Shown piece after piece: positions 17,555 to 25,673 of a DNA stretch of 64,000 nt; position 1 is the stretch's first letter; each line of letters opens with the position of its first letter. The translations under genes were made by a program, and so were the position numbers. The notes beneath the pieces were generated by a model. It saw nothing but the letters and a program-made list of their open reading frames with translations. It was not told where the DNA came from and made no database searches. The DNA is taken from contig NZ_QLMI01000006.1 in assembly GCF_003259835.1 (NCBI RefSeq), forward strand, positions 1 to 64,000, given 5' to 3'. This DNA comes from Flavobacterium aquaticum. GTDB taxonomy: Bacteria > Bacteroidota > Bacteroidia > Flavobacteriales > Flavobacteriaceae.

Positions 17555-19486
17555 CTATTTAATTGCGATTTTCTTAGTTGCCATATTGTTATCGATGTCT
17601 TGAATTCTTACCAAATACATTCCAGAAGCTAAATCTGAAACATTGATTTGGTTTTGATTAGATGAAAGTACTCTTTGCCCTTGAATGTTGTAAATTTCTA
17701 CAGATTGAATATCGTTTTCGCTTTCAATGTTTAAAATATCGCGAACTGGGTTTGGATATAATTTTACTTCAAAATTGTTTTGAGAGAAATCTGATGATGA
17801 TAATACATTATGGTTATACAAATTTGAAATTTCTGTTGGAGATAATTCGTAATTGTAAATTTTTAAATCGTCTACAGTTCCTTCAAATGAGCCTGAAGAC
17901 AAATTAAACGTTGTATTATTTGCAGTATTCCATGCAGATTTAACTGCACTTGTAATTAATACACCATCAAGATATATTGATGCTACATCAGTTACACTAT
18001 TAAAAGTAACTACCAAATGCTTCCATGTATTTAACGGAATACTTGTAGCACTAGTTAAATCATTAGCCCATGCATAATTGTTAATTTGACTAGAAGTTAA
18101 CGAAAAACCATAATACTGATTAGCAGATTGAGTCCCATAACCAAATAAATAATTATCGCCCCAATAGTATTGCATTTTTAACCAAATAGAAATAGAACGA
18201 GAGGAATTTCCAACAGGTAAATTTTCTAAATTAACGGTTGTTCCTGTATTTGTAAACCTTAAAGCATTATTCGGATTTCCATTTCTATCTACAGTAAAAG
18301 CACCCGTTGTTGCAAAGTTTTTATTTCCTGTTATATCAAAATAGCTATTATCAAAATTAAATTGATACACTAGAGAATTACCCATTAAAGCATTATTAGC
18401 ATATAAACTTGAAATTTGACTATCATTTAATGCATAATTATAAATCTTTAAATCATCTATCGCGCCAACAAAATTTAATTCACCACCAACTCCAACACCA
18501 AGTTTAAATAAATCATTATTGTTCAAAGTATTCCAAGATTTTGCTTGAGAACTTAAAAGTACTCCGTTTTTGTATATTTTAGCTGTAGTACCATCATAAA
18601 CATAAGCAAAATGATACCATGTAGAAGCATTACTGCTACTGCTTGCACTTAAATTATTAGCATAGCCAAAATAATCAACTGTAGTTGAATTGAAAGACCC
18701 TCCTATTGCATTATTCATACTACCTTGCCCATATGAAAAAGTCATATTGTAAGGTGTTTGAATCATGTTCAATTTAGCCCAAAATGAAATTGTTCTTGCT
18801 GAATTTCCATAAGGTAAACCTGGAATGGTTGCAGAAACTCCAGAATTGCTGGTAATATTTAATGCTCGGTTTGCATTTCCATTTCTATCTGTTGTAAAAG
18901 ACGTATAAACTGTTGGTATAAAAGGATTAGAACCCGCTGTATTTACATAAGTTCCGTCGAAATTATATTCTGTAGAAGAGTTTGCAGAAATAGCTTGAGT
19001 TGCTTGAACATTATCAATATAAACAACTCCACCACTCACAATAAAATTTATTTGTGCTCTAAAACGAATTGGAGTCCCTGCTGGTACAACACCTGCAGCC
19101 AAAGTTGCTGATAGAGTTTGACAATTTGTAGAAAAAACATCACTTGTATTTACTTGAGTCCAAGTATTTGTATTGTTAACTTCATAGTATAGCCTTGCAA
19201 TTAAATAACCAGTACTTGAACTTTGTGCTTTATATCCATAAGAAAATGTGATTGCATTTCCATTCGAAATGTAACTTGTTGTTTGAAGATTAGCATTACT
19301 ACCACTTGTAAATAAAGAAGCAGTCAATGATTGGGAACCAGAACAACTAGCTGCAGTTGTTACCGAATAATTAGAATTACTCCAACCTGCTGGCAAACCT
19401 GATTCAAAACTTTCATTTAAAGTAATTTGCGAAAAAGTAAAGGCACAAGTTAAAAAGAATAAAAAAGAAAATAATTTTGTTTTCAT
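17555..19486 (-). CDS. Secreted LamG-domain protein with type IX sorting signal
   Basis: This 643-residue protein has a signal peptide (MKTKLFSFLFFLTCAFTFSQ). An N-terminal beta-sandwich starts LNESFESGLPAGWSN, and two LamG/concanavalin-like domains follow (about residues 180-365 and 375-555), each with YNFDGTYV- or YQFNFDNSYF-like openings and VDDLKIYNYELS-like ends. The last 75 residues are a type A C-terminal sorting domain: LYPNPVRDILNIES, VEIYNIQGQRV, LASGMYLVRI, KKIAIK. The protein should cross the outer membrane by type IX secretion and be attached or released, perhaps binding glycans. It is divergent from the LytS/LytTR pair, which may control it. Confidence 0.88.
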   Translation of the reverse strand: MKTKLFSFLFFLTCAFTFSQITLNESFESGLPAGWSNSNYSVTTAASCSGSQSLTASLFTSGSNANLQTTSYISNGNAITFSYGYKAQSSSTGYLIARLYYEVNNTNTWTQVNTSDVFSTNCQTLSATLAAGVVPAGTPIRFRAQINFIVSGGVVYIDNVQATQAISANSSTEYNFDGTYVNTAGSNPFIPTVYTSFTTDRNGNANRALNITSNSGVSATIPGLPYGNSARTISFWAKLNMIQTPYNMTFSYGQGSMNNAIGGSFNSTTVDYFGYANNLSASSSSNASTWYHFAYVYDGTTAKIYKNGVLLSSQAKSWNTLNNNDLFKLGVGVGGELNFVGAIDDLKIYNYALNDSQISSLYANNALMGNSLVYQFNFDNSYFDITGNKNFATTGAFTVDRNGNPNNALRFTNTGTTVNLENLPVGNSSRSISIWLKMQYYWGDNYLFGYGTQSANQYYGFSLTSSQINNYAWANDLTSATSIPLNTWKHLVVTFNSVTDVASIYLDGVLITSAVKSAWNTANNTTFNLSSGSFEGTVDDLKIYNYELSPTEISNLYNHNVLSSSDFSQNNFEVKLYPNPVRDILNIESENDIQSVEIYNIQGQRVLSSNQNQINVSDLASGMYLVRIQDIDNNMATKKIAIK

Positions 19487-19529
19487 AAATATCGATTTAG
19501 AATTTCGATGTAAAATTATTTTTATCAAG

Positions 19530-19670
19530 TCGTTAATTTTTAACGAGTTTACCAAATACTATTTTCGGTTAACGAAAAAAGGACAGAAACAGATTTCGTT
19601 AATTAAAAAGCAGGTTTCACAAACTGAGGTATTCCAAACACTTTAATAATTGTTTATATTTGTTAACAAA
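19530..19670. promoter_or_regulatory. Cluster of TTAACGA boxes in a divergent promoter region
   Basis: TCGTTAA (19530-19536) and TTAACGA (19540-19546) form a palindrome. Further boxes are TTAACGA (19569-19575) and TCGTTAA (19596-19602). The palindrome TTTGTTAACAAA (19659-19670) overlaps TATATTTG (19655-19662), a -7 match for the kinase gene. The layout suggests a regulator that controls both divergent genes. The regulator's identity is unknown. Confidence 0.45.
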
Positions 19671-19679
19671 TCGCTCTAA

Positions 19680-22538
19680 TTGAAACTATTTCAAGTCATA
19701 TTATTTTATTTTCTCACCCAAATAGTATTTGGACAAAACCCTTATTATTATAATATCGATCGAACAAACGGTTTACCATCTAATAGTGTGTATGATATTT
19801 TTCAAGACAGTAAAGGTTTCATGTGGTTTGCTACAGGCAAGGGATTATGTCGTTATGATGGAAATGTTTTTAAAACTTATACATCAGATAGCCAAACCTC
19901 TAAATCAGGTTCATGCATTAGAGAAGATAGTTTTGGAAGAATTTGGTATTGCAATTTTGATGGTTATTTATACTATGTTGAAAATGGTGAATTAAAAAGT
20001 TTATCTCAAAAAGAATCTAGAGGATATATCAAATACAGTATTATTCAGGACAAACTATTTTTAATGCAACTCAATGGAGTAATCGTTTATGATTTAAAAA
20101 GTTTAAAACCTATTTATTTTTACCCTTTAACGGATATAAACATTCGCTCAACTTATTCCGTTGGATCAAAATTTTATATCATTGGTGAATACATTTACGA
20201 AATTGATTATCCTAAAAAAATAAAAAAACATGAACTTTCGGATGATTTCAAGAAAACATTAGAAGTTCCTATTGTTCAAGTGATAAAAGACGAACTTTTC
20301 ATCGTTTCAAAATATTCAAATTATTATTACACATATAAAGAAAATAAACTTACAAGAAAAGAATTTAGTAACTCATTTGATTTTATTCAAAACGTAGCTT
20401 TAATAGATAATGCACCTTGGCTTTGCACCCCAAATGGAATTATTAAATATGAAAACAACAAAGCAACGTCGTACTTCTCTGAATATAACGTATCTTATAT
20501 TTTTAAAGATAAACAACAAAACTATTGGATTTCAACGTTAAATAACGGGTTGCTTTTTATTCAAGATTTCAAAAACAATTTCATCCCACTAGATCCAAAG
20601 CCGACAATTTTTTCTCCATATAACGATCAACTATTAATAGGAACAGAAAACGATTTAATATATGGTCTTCAATTAAATGATTTATCAATTAAAACGGTAT
20701 ACAAAAACAATAGCAACCACCCTATTAACCAAATTATTGGAAACGAAAAAAGTCAAAACATCTACTTTACCTCATCAAAATTTAAAATCTTAGACAAAAA
20801 AAACACAATTACAAAAGAATGGTCAACAGCTGTAAAAGACATAAAAAAAATTGATAACACTTATTACGCTGTCGCTGCAAGTGGCGTTTGTGGGTTATTT
20901 AAAGTAGGCAACCAAAAAAGCAAATGGGATGCTATTTTTAAAAAACATTATAATGTACCTAACGGATTTAACGAAAGTTCAATTTTTAGATTAAATGGCA
21001 AATCAACAGCATTTAATTCTGAAAATAATTGCATTTATTATGCTACCAACATGGGATTGAAATTCGTTAATTTAAACGACGTTAATGAATTAAAATTTCA
21101 AAATAAACCGCTATTCATTACCAATTTACAATCTTACAAAAATGTAGTTTATGCGTTATCTACTAGCGAAGAATTATACAAAATTGATGCTAATAACAAA
21201 ATTACAAAGGTTTCTATTTTTGAAGAACATTTAAAAGAGCGTTTTACCAAGTTTAAAATTCAAGAGAATTCTATTTTTCTTTTTACTACTAACGGTATAA
21301 TTGAATATAATTTAATCAACAACAAGTACCGAAAAATTCTACCTTTAACAAGTGATTTAGAAGTTACAGATGTTGCAGTAATTAAAAATGAAATTTATTT
21401 TGCCACTTCAAAAGGAATTATCGTTAAGAATAAATTCAAGAATAAGGAATTTGCAAAACCAGAACTTATTATAAACGAAATAAAAGTTAATAATGTTCTT
21501 CAAAACGAAAACAACTTAAGTAATTTAGAATACAATCAAAACAATATTACCGTTAATTTTTCTGTGCTTTCTTTTAATCCAAATGAGAAAAATAGCGTCT
21601 TGTACAAAATAAATGATGGCAATTGGAACCGATTAGAAATTAACAACCGAAATCTAATTTTATCATCTGTTTCTCCTGGAGATTACAAATTATACCTAAA
21701 AATTGATGCTAATTATGAAACTCCTATACAGCAAATCAATTTCAAAATCAACAAACCATTTTGGCTAAACACTTTTTTCTTAATTTATTTAGGATTAATT
21801 ATCATTGCGCTGGCTTATACTTTCTACAAATATCAAATTCAAAAAATTGAGAAGAAAAACCAACTTTTATTAGACAAAGTCAATTTAGAAAAGAATTTAA
21901 ATCAATCGAAACTAAAAGCAATTAAATCGCAAATGAATCCACATTTCTTTTACAATGCTTTGAATACTATTCAATCCTTTATTTTGACTAATGATAAAAA
22001 ACAAGCTGTTTCTTATTTGTCTAAATTTTCCACACTTACTAGAACTATTTTAGAAATGAGTGAAAAGGAAAACATAACGCTTTCAGAAGAAATTAAAACT
22101 TTAGGCTTGTACTTAGATATTGAAAAAGCGCGCTTTGATGAAGATTTTAGTTATGAAATTAATATTGGTTATGGCATTGATATTGAAAACATCAAAATTC
22201 CATCGATGCTTTTGCAACCTTATGTAGAAAATGCAGTAAAACATGGTTTATTACATAAAAAAGGAGAAAAAAAACTAACCATCGATTTTGAACGCATTTT
22301 TGATTCTTTAAAAATCATAATCGATGACAACGGAATTGGTAGACAAAAAAGCGCCGAGTTAAAAGCCATCAAAAATAAAGATCATTTATCATTTGCAACT
22401 GAAGCTATGCAAAATCGTATTGAGTTACTCAATCAATATAAACAGCAAAATATTGCCATTAATTTTGAAGATAAATTAAATAAAAACGGTCAGTCATCAG
22501 GAACTAAAGTTATTATTGAAATTCCAATTACATACTAA
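19680..22538 (+). CDS. LytS/YpdA-type sensor histidine kinase with beta-propeller sensor
   Basis: This 952-residue membrane kinase has a signal sequence, then a two-component-regulator beta-propeller (repeats like YDIFQDSKGFMWFATGKGLC and GRIWYCNF), a Y_Y_Y-like beta-sandwich (about residues 610-690), one membrane helix (FLIYLGLIIIALAYTFY, about 700), a coiled coil and a HisKA_7TM-less kinase core. The phospho-acceptor region is QMNPHFFYNALNTIQSFI, and the ATP site begins LLQPYVENAVKHGL. The frame has a TAA directly before TTG at 19680, so the TTG start is forced unless a much later codon is used. The response regulator follows after 1 bp. Confidence 0.88.
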   Translation: MKLFQVILFYFLTQIVFGQNPYYYNIDRTNGLPSNSVYDIFQDSKGFMWFATGKGLCRYDGNVFKTYTSDSQTSKSGSCIREDSFGRIWYCNFDGYLYYVENGELKSLSQKESRGYIKYSIIQDKLFLMQLNGVIVYDLKSLKPIYFYPLTDINIRSTYSVGSKFYIIGEYIYEIDYPKKIKKHELSDDFKKTLEVPIVQVIKDELFIVSKYSNYYYTYKENKLTRKEFSNSFDFIQNVALIDNAPWLCTPNGIIKYENNKATSYFSEYNVSYIFKDKQQNYWISTLNNGLLFIQDFKNNFIPLDPKPTIFSPYNDQLLIGTENDLIYGLQLNDLSIKTVYKNNSNHPINQIIGNEKSQNIYFTSSKFKILDKKNTITKEWSTAVKDIKKIDNTYYAVAASGVCGLFKVGNQKSKWDAIFKKHYNVPNGFNESSIFRLNGKSTAFNSENNCIYYATNMGLKFVNLNDVNELKFQNKPLFITNLQSYKNVVYALSTSEELYKIDANNKITKVSIFEEHLKERFTKFKIQENSIFLFTTNGIIEYNLINNKYRKILPLTSDLEVTDVAVIKNEIYFATSKGIIVKNKFKNKEFAKPELIINEIKVNNVLQNENNLSNLEYNQNNITVNFSVLSFNPNEKNSVLYKINDGNWNRLEINNRNLILSSVSPGDYKLYLKIDANYETPIQQINFKINKPFWLNTFFLIYLGLIIIALAYTFYKYQIQKIEKKNQLLLDKVNLEKNLNQSKLKAIKSQMNPHFFYNALNTIQSFILTNDKKQAVSYLSKFSTLTRTILEMSEKENITLSEEIKTLGLYLDIEKARFDEDFSYEINIGYGIDIENIKIPSMLLQPYVENAVKHGLLHKKGEKKLTIDFERIFDSLKIIIDDNGIGRQKSAELKAIKNKDHLSFATEAMQNRIELLNQYKQQNIAINFEDKLNKNGQSSGTKVIIEIPITY

Positions 22539-22539
22539 A

Positions 22540-23286
22540 ATGAAAGCCATTATTATAGACGACGAAAAAAGAGCACGAATTTCACTCACTTATATTCTAC
22601 AAGAATATTGTCCTGAAGTTACTGTTGTTGCTGAATGCGAAAATTTACCCGAAGGTGTAAAAGCCATCAGAAAACACCAACCCGATATCGTTTTATTAGA
22701 CATCGAAATGCCAGGGCATAGTGGTTTAGAATTATTAGATTTTTTCGATGAAAACGAAGTGAATTTTTCAATTATTTTCACAACTGCTTATAACGAATAT
22801 GCTTTGAAGGCATTCAAATTTTCAGCGGTTGATTATTTATTAAAGCCTATCATTCCAGAAGAATTAGCCGAAGCCGTTGAACGCGTTGCTAAACAAAAAC
22901 AACGTTTTGAAAATTTCAGAGCTTTTAAAGAAAACTTGCAACAAGAAACCTTAACAAAAATAGCCGTTCCATCTGGAAATTCATTGTTGTTTTTAGACAC
23001 CGATAAAATAATGTACATTAAAGGAGACGGTGCTTATTCAGAAGTATTTTGTAACGATAGCAGCAAACAATTGGTTAGCCGAAACTTAAAGAATTTTGAA
23101 GACATTTTATGTTCAGATTCCCGATTTTTACGCATTCATAAATCGTATATCGTAAACTTCAACTTTGTAACAGCTTACAACAAATCAGATGGTGGAAGTC
23201 TTGAATTGGAAAACAAAATTCAAATTCCGGTTTCTCCAGATAAATCGCAAACTATTTTAGATCAAATTCAGATTATAAAACGTTAG
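22540..23286 (+). CDS. LytTR-family response regulator
   Basis: This 248-residue protein has a receiver domain (acidic pair DDEKRARISL; phospho-acceptor in IVLLDIEMPGHSGLEL, about residue 55; VDYLLKPI with the conserved lysine) and a C-terminal LytTR DNA-binding domain (about 145-245, with IMYIKGDGAYSEVF and FLRIHKSYIVNF). It is the partner of the kinase one base upstream. LytTR proteins bind short direct repeats near promoters. The ATG at 22540 is used; the frame also has an ATG at 22516 inside the kinase gene. The 3' end overlaps the end of aroA by 4 bp. Confidence 0.9.
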   Translation: MKAIIIDDEKRARISLTYILQEYCPEVTVVAECENLPEGVKAIRKHQPDIVLLDIEMPGHSGLELLDFFDENEVNFSIIFTTAYNEYALKAFKFSAVDYLLKPIIPEELAEAVERVAKQKQRFENFRAFKENLQQETLTKIAVPSGNSLLFLDTDKIMYIKGDGAYSEVFCNDSSKQLVSRNLKNFEDILCSDSRFLRIHKSYIVNFNFVTAYNKSDGGSLELENKIQIPVSPDKSQTILDQIQIIKR

Positions 23287-24569
23287 TTGACTTCTGAACC
23301 AATTATCCCAACAAGTGCTAAATCGTTCCAAAAATCAGGATACGACTTAGAAACCACCTCAGCATTATTAATAATTACAGGAACTTTTAACGCTAATGGT
23401 GCAAATGCCATTGCCATTCTGTGGTCTTGATAGGTAGCCACCCCGCCCTTCGGGCACCCCTCCAAAGGATGGGAATTTCCACTTTTAAATAAATCGTTAG
23501 GTTTCAAATGCAAAGAATCATTAGTTACTGAAATTTCAGCTCCTAATTTTGTTAGTTCTGTTTTTAAAGCTTCTAATCTATCTGTTTCTTTGATTTTTAG
23601 CGTATGTAATCCTGTTAAATCACAACCTATTCCTAATCCAAAGCAAGTAACTGCAATAGTTTGAGCAATGTCGGGAGAATTGTTGAGTTGTGAGTTGTGA
23701 GTTGTGAGTTGTGAATTATGAATTCTTTCTTTTGAAATCGTGATTGAATTATCCGTATTAAAAGTAGTTTCAACACCAAAATCTTGATATATGTTTACCA
23801 AAGCACTATCGCCTTGAAGGCTATTTTCTTTATAGCTTGAAAGCGTAACTTGAAAACCTATTTCAGACAAAGCAACAATAGAATACCAGTAGGATGCCGA
23901 ACTCCAATCAGACTCAATTGTGAATTGTGAATTGTGAATTGTGAATTGTGATTTTACAGAAATTTTATTTCCAACAAATGAAGTTGTCACTCCTATTTCA
24001 TTCAATAACGCTAAGGTCATTTTGATGTATGGAATTGAGGTGATTTCGCCTTCCAAAGTTAATTCTAAACCATTTTTAAGCTTTGGAGCAATTAACAAAA
24101 GTGCCGAAATATATTGACTACTCACATTCGCAGGAAGCGAAACTTTGCTTTGTGTTAACTTCTTTCCTTTGATTTTTATTGGTGGAAAACCTTCGTTTTC
24201 TTCATAACTAATTTCAGCGCCTAACTGATTTAAAGCATCAACTAAAATTTTTATCGGACGCTCTTTCATTCTTGAAGAACCTGTTAAAACCACTTCTTTA
24301 CCTTCTTGAATGGCGAAAAAAGAGGTTAGAAATCGCATGGCGGTTCCGGCGTGGTGAACGTCTATGAGTTGTGAATTGTGAATTGTGAGTTGTGAATTTA
24401 GCGCTCTAGACATCACTTCCGAATCATCAGAATTTGAAGTATTTTCCAAAGTCAAATTAGGATATAAAGCTTGCAACAACAACAATCTATTGGTTTCAGA
24501 TTTTGAACCAGTGATTTTTACTTTTCCCTTTTCCCTTTTCCCTTTTCCCTTTTCTAAATGTAAATTCAT
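23283..24569 (-). CDS. aroA: 3-phosphoshikimate 1-carboxyvinyltransferase with in-frame repeat insertions
   Basis: This 428-residue EPSP synthase transfers enolpyruvate to shikimate 3-phosphate in chorismate synthesis. Diagnostic motifs are VKITGSKSETNRLLLL (about residues 17-32), AGTAMRFLTSFFA (about 74-86), SSRMKERPI and DHRMAM (about 381-386). It is interrupted by repeat-encoded segments: KGKGKREKGKVK (7-18), NSQLTIHNSQL (58-68), SQFTIHNSQFTI (207-218), HNSQLTTHNSQL (about 283-294) and S-N-S-H-P-L-E-G-C-P-K-G-G-V-A (364-378). The frame remains open, and active-site motifs are intact, so it is probably functional. The start overlaps the SMR stop by one base (TAATG). It ends 4 bp inside the response regulator gene. 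Confidence 0.93.
   Translation of the reverse strand: MNLHLEKGKGKREKGKVKITGSKSETNRLLLLQALYPNLTLENTSNSDDSEVMSRALNSQLTIHNSQLIDVHHAGTAMRFLTSFFAIQEGKEVVLTGSSRMKERPIKILVDALNQLGAEISYEENEGFPPIKIKGKKLTQSKVSLPANVSSQYISALLLIAPKLKNGLELTLEGEITSIPYIKMTLALLNEIGVTTSFVGNKISVKSQFTIHNSQFTIESDWSSASYWYSIVALSEIGFQVTLSSYKENSLQGDSALVNIYQDFGVETTFNTDNSITISKERIHNSQLTTHNSQLNNSPDIAQTIAVTCFGLGIGCDLTGLHTLKIKETDRLEALKTELTKLGAEISVTNDSLHLKPNDLFKSGNSHPLEGCPKGGVATYQDHRMAMAFAPLALKVPVIINNAEVVSKSYPDFWNDLALVGIIGSEVN
23438..23480. repeat. Palindrome-bearing repeat element inside aroA
   Basis: The plus strand reads CCACCCCGCCCTTCGGGCAC, then CCCTCCAAAGGATGGGAATT and TCC. It contains the stem GCCC-TTC-GGGC and a CCCTCC-AAA-GGATGGG pseudo-palindrome. 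It is much richer in GC than the rest of the gene. From memory it resembles a dispersed Bacteroidota intergenic repeat; this needs a genome search. Here it encodes about 15 residues directly before the conserved T-Y-Q-D-H-R-M-A-M. Confidence 0.7.
23683..23724. repeat. Heptamer tandem repeat in aroA, block 1
   Basis: Four copies of GTTGTGA and two degenerate ones (ATTATGA, ATT) follow each other. Because three 7-bp units equal seven codons, the repeat is read as a 7-residue unit (H-N-S-Q-L-T-T) without a stop. Confidence 0.85.
23917..23951. repeat. Heptamer tandem repeat in aroA, block 2
   Basis: Five perfect copies of ATTGTGA occupy 35 bp. They encode S-Q-F-T-I-H-N-S-Q-F-T-I. Confidence 0.9.
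24368..24395. repeat. Heptamer tandem repeat in aroA, block 3
   Basis: GTTGTGA, ATTGTGA, ATTGTGA, GTTGTGA: four units, encoding N-S-Q-L-T-I-H-N-S-Q-L just before the AGTAMRF motif. Confidence 0.88.
24526..24553. repeat. CCCTTTT x4 tandem repeat at the aroA 5' end
   Basis: Four perfect CCCTTTT units (plus strand) are preceded by a partial unit at 24521-24525. They lie 5-15 codons after the start and encode Lys/Gly/Arg/Glu. Gain or loss of one unit (7 bp) would shift the frame. Confidence 0.88.
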
Positions 24570-24895
24570 TATTTCGTAACCATTTTTAGTCCAACGATGG
24601 ATAAAATTAATGTAGTAATGAAAAACACACGCCAAAAAGTTGCCGGTTCTTTAAAAACGATGATTCCTACTAAAACACTTCCCACGGCTCCAATTCCTGT
24701 CCAAACGGCATAAGCGGTTCCAATGGGTAATTCTTTGGTGGCTTTTACTAATAATATCATACTAATAGAAAGACATACCAAAAAACCGCCGTACCAAAGT
24801 AAGGAAGTATTTCCAGTTGATTCCTTTGCTTTTCCGAGGCAAGTAGCAAAACCTACTTCGAATAATCCTGCTATAATGAGTAAAATCCAGTTCAT
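24569..24895 (-). CDS. SMR-family exporter, SugE/Gdx-like
   Basis: This 108-residue protein has four membrane helices and the small multidrug resistance fold. The essential glutamate is in AGLFEVGFATCLGK (about residue 13). PIGTAYAVWTGIGAVG (about 57-72) matches the SugE/Gdx branch, whose studied members export guanidinium, more than the EmrE branch. It works as an antiparallel dimer in the inner membrane and is driven by protons. It shares one base with the aroA start. The upstream gap contains the heptamer palindrome. No guanidine riboswitch is visible. Confidence 0.87.
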   Translation of the reverse strand: MNWILLIIAGLFEVGFATCLGKAKESTGNTSLLWYGGFLVCLSISMILLVKATKELPIGTAYAVWTGIGAVGSVLVGIIVFKEPATFWRVFFITTLILSIVGLKMVTK

Positions 24896-24903
24896 GTTTT
24901 TAA

Positions 24904-24952
24904 TGGTGAGTTGTGAATGGTGAATTCATAATTTACAATTCACCATTCACAA
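24904..24952. repeat. Heptamer-family hairpin between two genes
   Basis: TTGTGAATGGTGAATT (24911-24926) and its exact complement (24937-24952) enclose 10 nt, so the same 7-bp repeat family occurs in both orientations. It begins right after the four-helix-bundle stop codon. The stem is 16 bp but lacks a T tract. Confidence 0.85.
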
Positions 24953-25315
24953 TTATTTCTTCCCTATTCTTTGTTTTGTTGTAATAATTATTGAAGCTAA
25001 AATTTTATTTATTTCAATAATATCATTTTTTAATGATTGAAATTGTGTTTCGTTAAGATATTCTGACTGAAACAAAAGTTCCAACCAATAATCTGTTTCA
25101 TTTGCTTCTTTTTGAGCAATGGCGAGCTTGTGAATAAAATCTAATTTACTTTCTGCTTGCTCTGATTCACGAACCAAAGCACCAATAGCAGTTCCACTTC
25201 TTAGAAGTTGTTTACTTAAAACATATTCCTTCTTTTCCTGATTCAGAAACTGATATAATTTAACTATTCGTAATGCAAAATTAAATGACTTATTTTTAAT
25301 AACATTATCTCCCAT
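24953..25315 (-). CDS. Four-helix-bundle protein (23S rRNA intervening-sequence family)
   Basis: This 120-residue protein matches the S23 / TIGR02436 four-helix-bundle family. Indicators are an N-terminal KSFNFALRIVKLYQFL, then VLSKQLLRSGTAIGALVRES (about residues 32-51), then helices EANETDYWLELLFQ and an Ile-rich end. Relatives are encoded in insertions of 23S rRNA genes, or as accessory proteins (Avd) of diversity-generating retroelements, where they form pentamers that bind nucleic acid. This copy is not in an rRNA gene, and no reverse transcriptase is nearby. Heptamer repeats flank it on both sides, which suggests recent insertion into a gene order otherwise typical of housekeeping DNA. 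Confidence 0.85.
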   Translation of the reverse strand: MGDNVIKNKSFNFALRIVKLYQFLNQEKKEYVLSKQLLRSGTAIGALVRESEQAESKLDFIHKLAIAQKEANETDYWLELLFQSEYLNETQFQSLKNDIIEINKILASIIITTKQRIGKK

Positions 25316-25345
25316 AATTCATCATTTACAATTCACAACACACCA
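25316..25345. repeat. Heptamer-family repeat upstream of the four-helix-bundle gene
   Basis: The gap consists of units such as TTTACAATTCACAACACACC, the opposite orientation to the blocks in aroA. Confidence 0.7.
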
Positions 25346-25672
25346 TTATTTAAGTTTCTCGTTGTTATGATGACGGTCGTGATCGCGTTTCGTTTTTAAA
25401 TCCATTTTTTTGTCAAAAGCGGCTTGTAAATCAACACCAGTTTGATTGGCTAAACATAAAACTACAAAAACTACATCGGCTAATTCTTCACCTAAGTCTT
25501 TGTTTTTATCCGATTCTTTTTCTGATTGTTCGCCATAACGACGAGCTATAATTCTAGCAACTTCACCTACTTCTTCGGTAAGTTGTGCCATATTTGTTAA
25601 TTCATTGAAATAACGAACTCCGTGTTCTTTAATCCAATTGTCTACTTCTTGTTGGGAGTTTTTTAGGTTCAT
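25346..25672 (-). CDS. MazG-like nucleotide pyrophosphohydrolase
   Basis: This 108-residue protein has the all-alpha NTP pyrophosphohydrolase fold. The metal-binding motif is visible as QLTEEVGEVARIIARRYGEQ (E-x-x-E, about residues 31-50) and GEELADVVFVVLCLANQ (E-x-x-D, about 60-76). Members hydrolyse non-canonical NTPs or dNTPs as house-cleaning enzymes. The ATG at 25672 lies one base after the dtd stop codon; an in-frame ATG at 25696 would overlap dtd. The gene is coupled to dtd in an apparent operon. Confidence 0.85.
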   Translation of the reverse strand: MNLKNSQQEVDNWIKEHGVRYFNELTNMAQLTEEVGEVARIIARRYGEQSEKESDKNKDLGEELADVVFVVLCLANQTGVDLQAAFDKKMDLKTKRDHDRHHNNEKLK

Positions 25673-25673
25673 T

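Noticed and set aside
23683..23951. Tandem heptamers as a CRISPR or integron site
   Set aside because: The units are contiguous with no spacers, and lie inside aroA.
24953..25315. Avd gene as evidence of a diversity-generating retroelement
   Set aside because: No reverse transcriptase, template repeat or variable repeat is present nearby.
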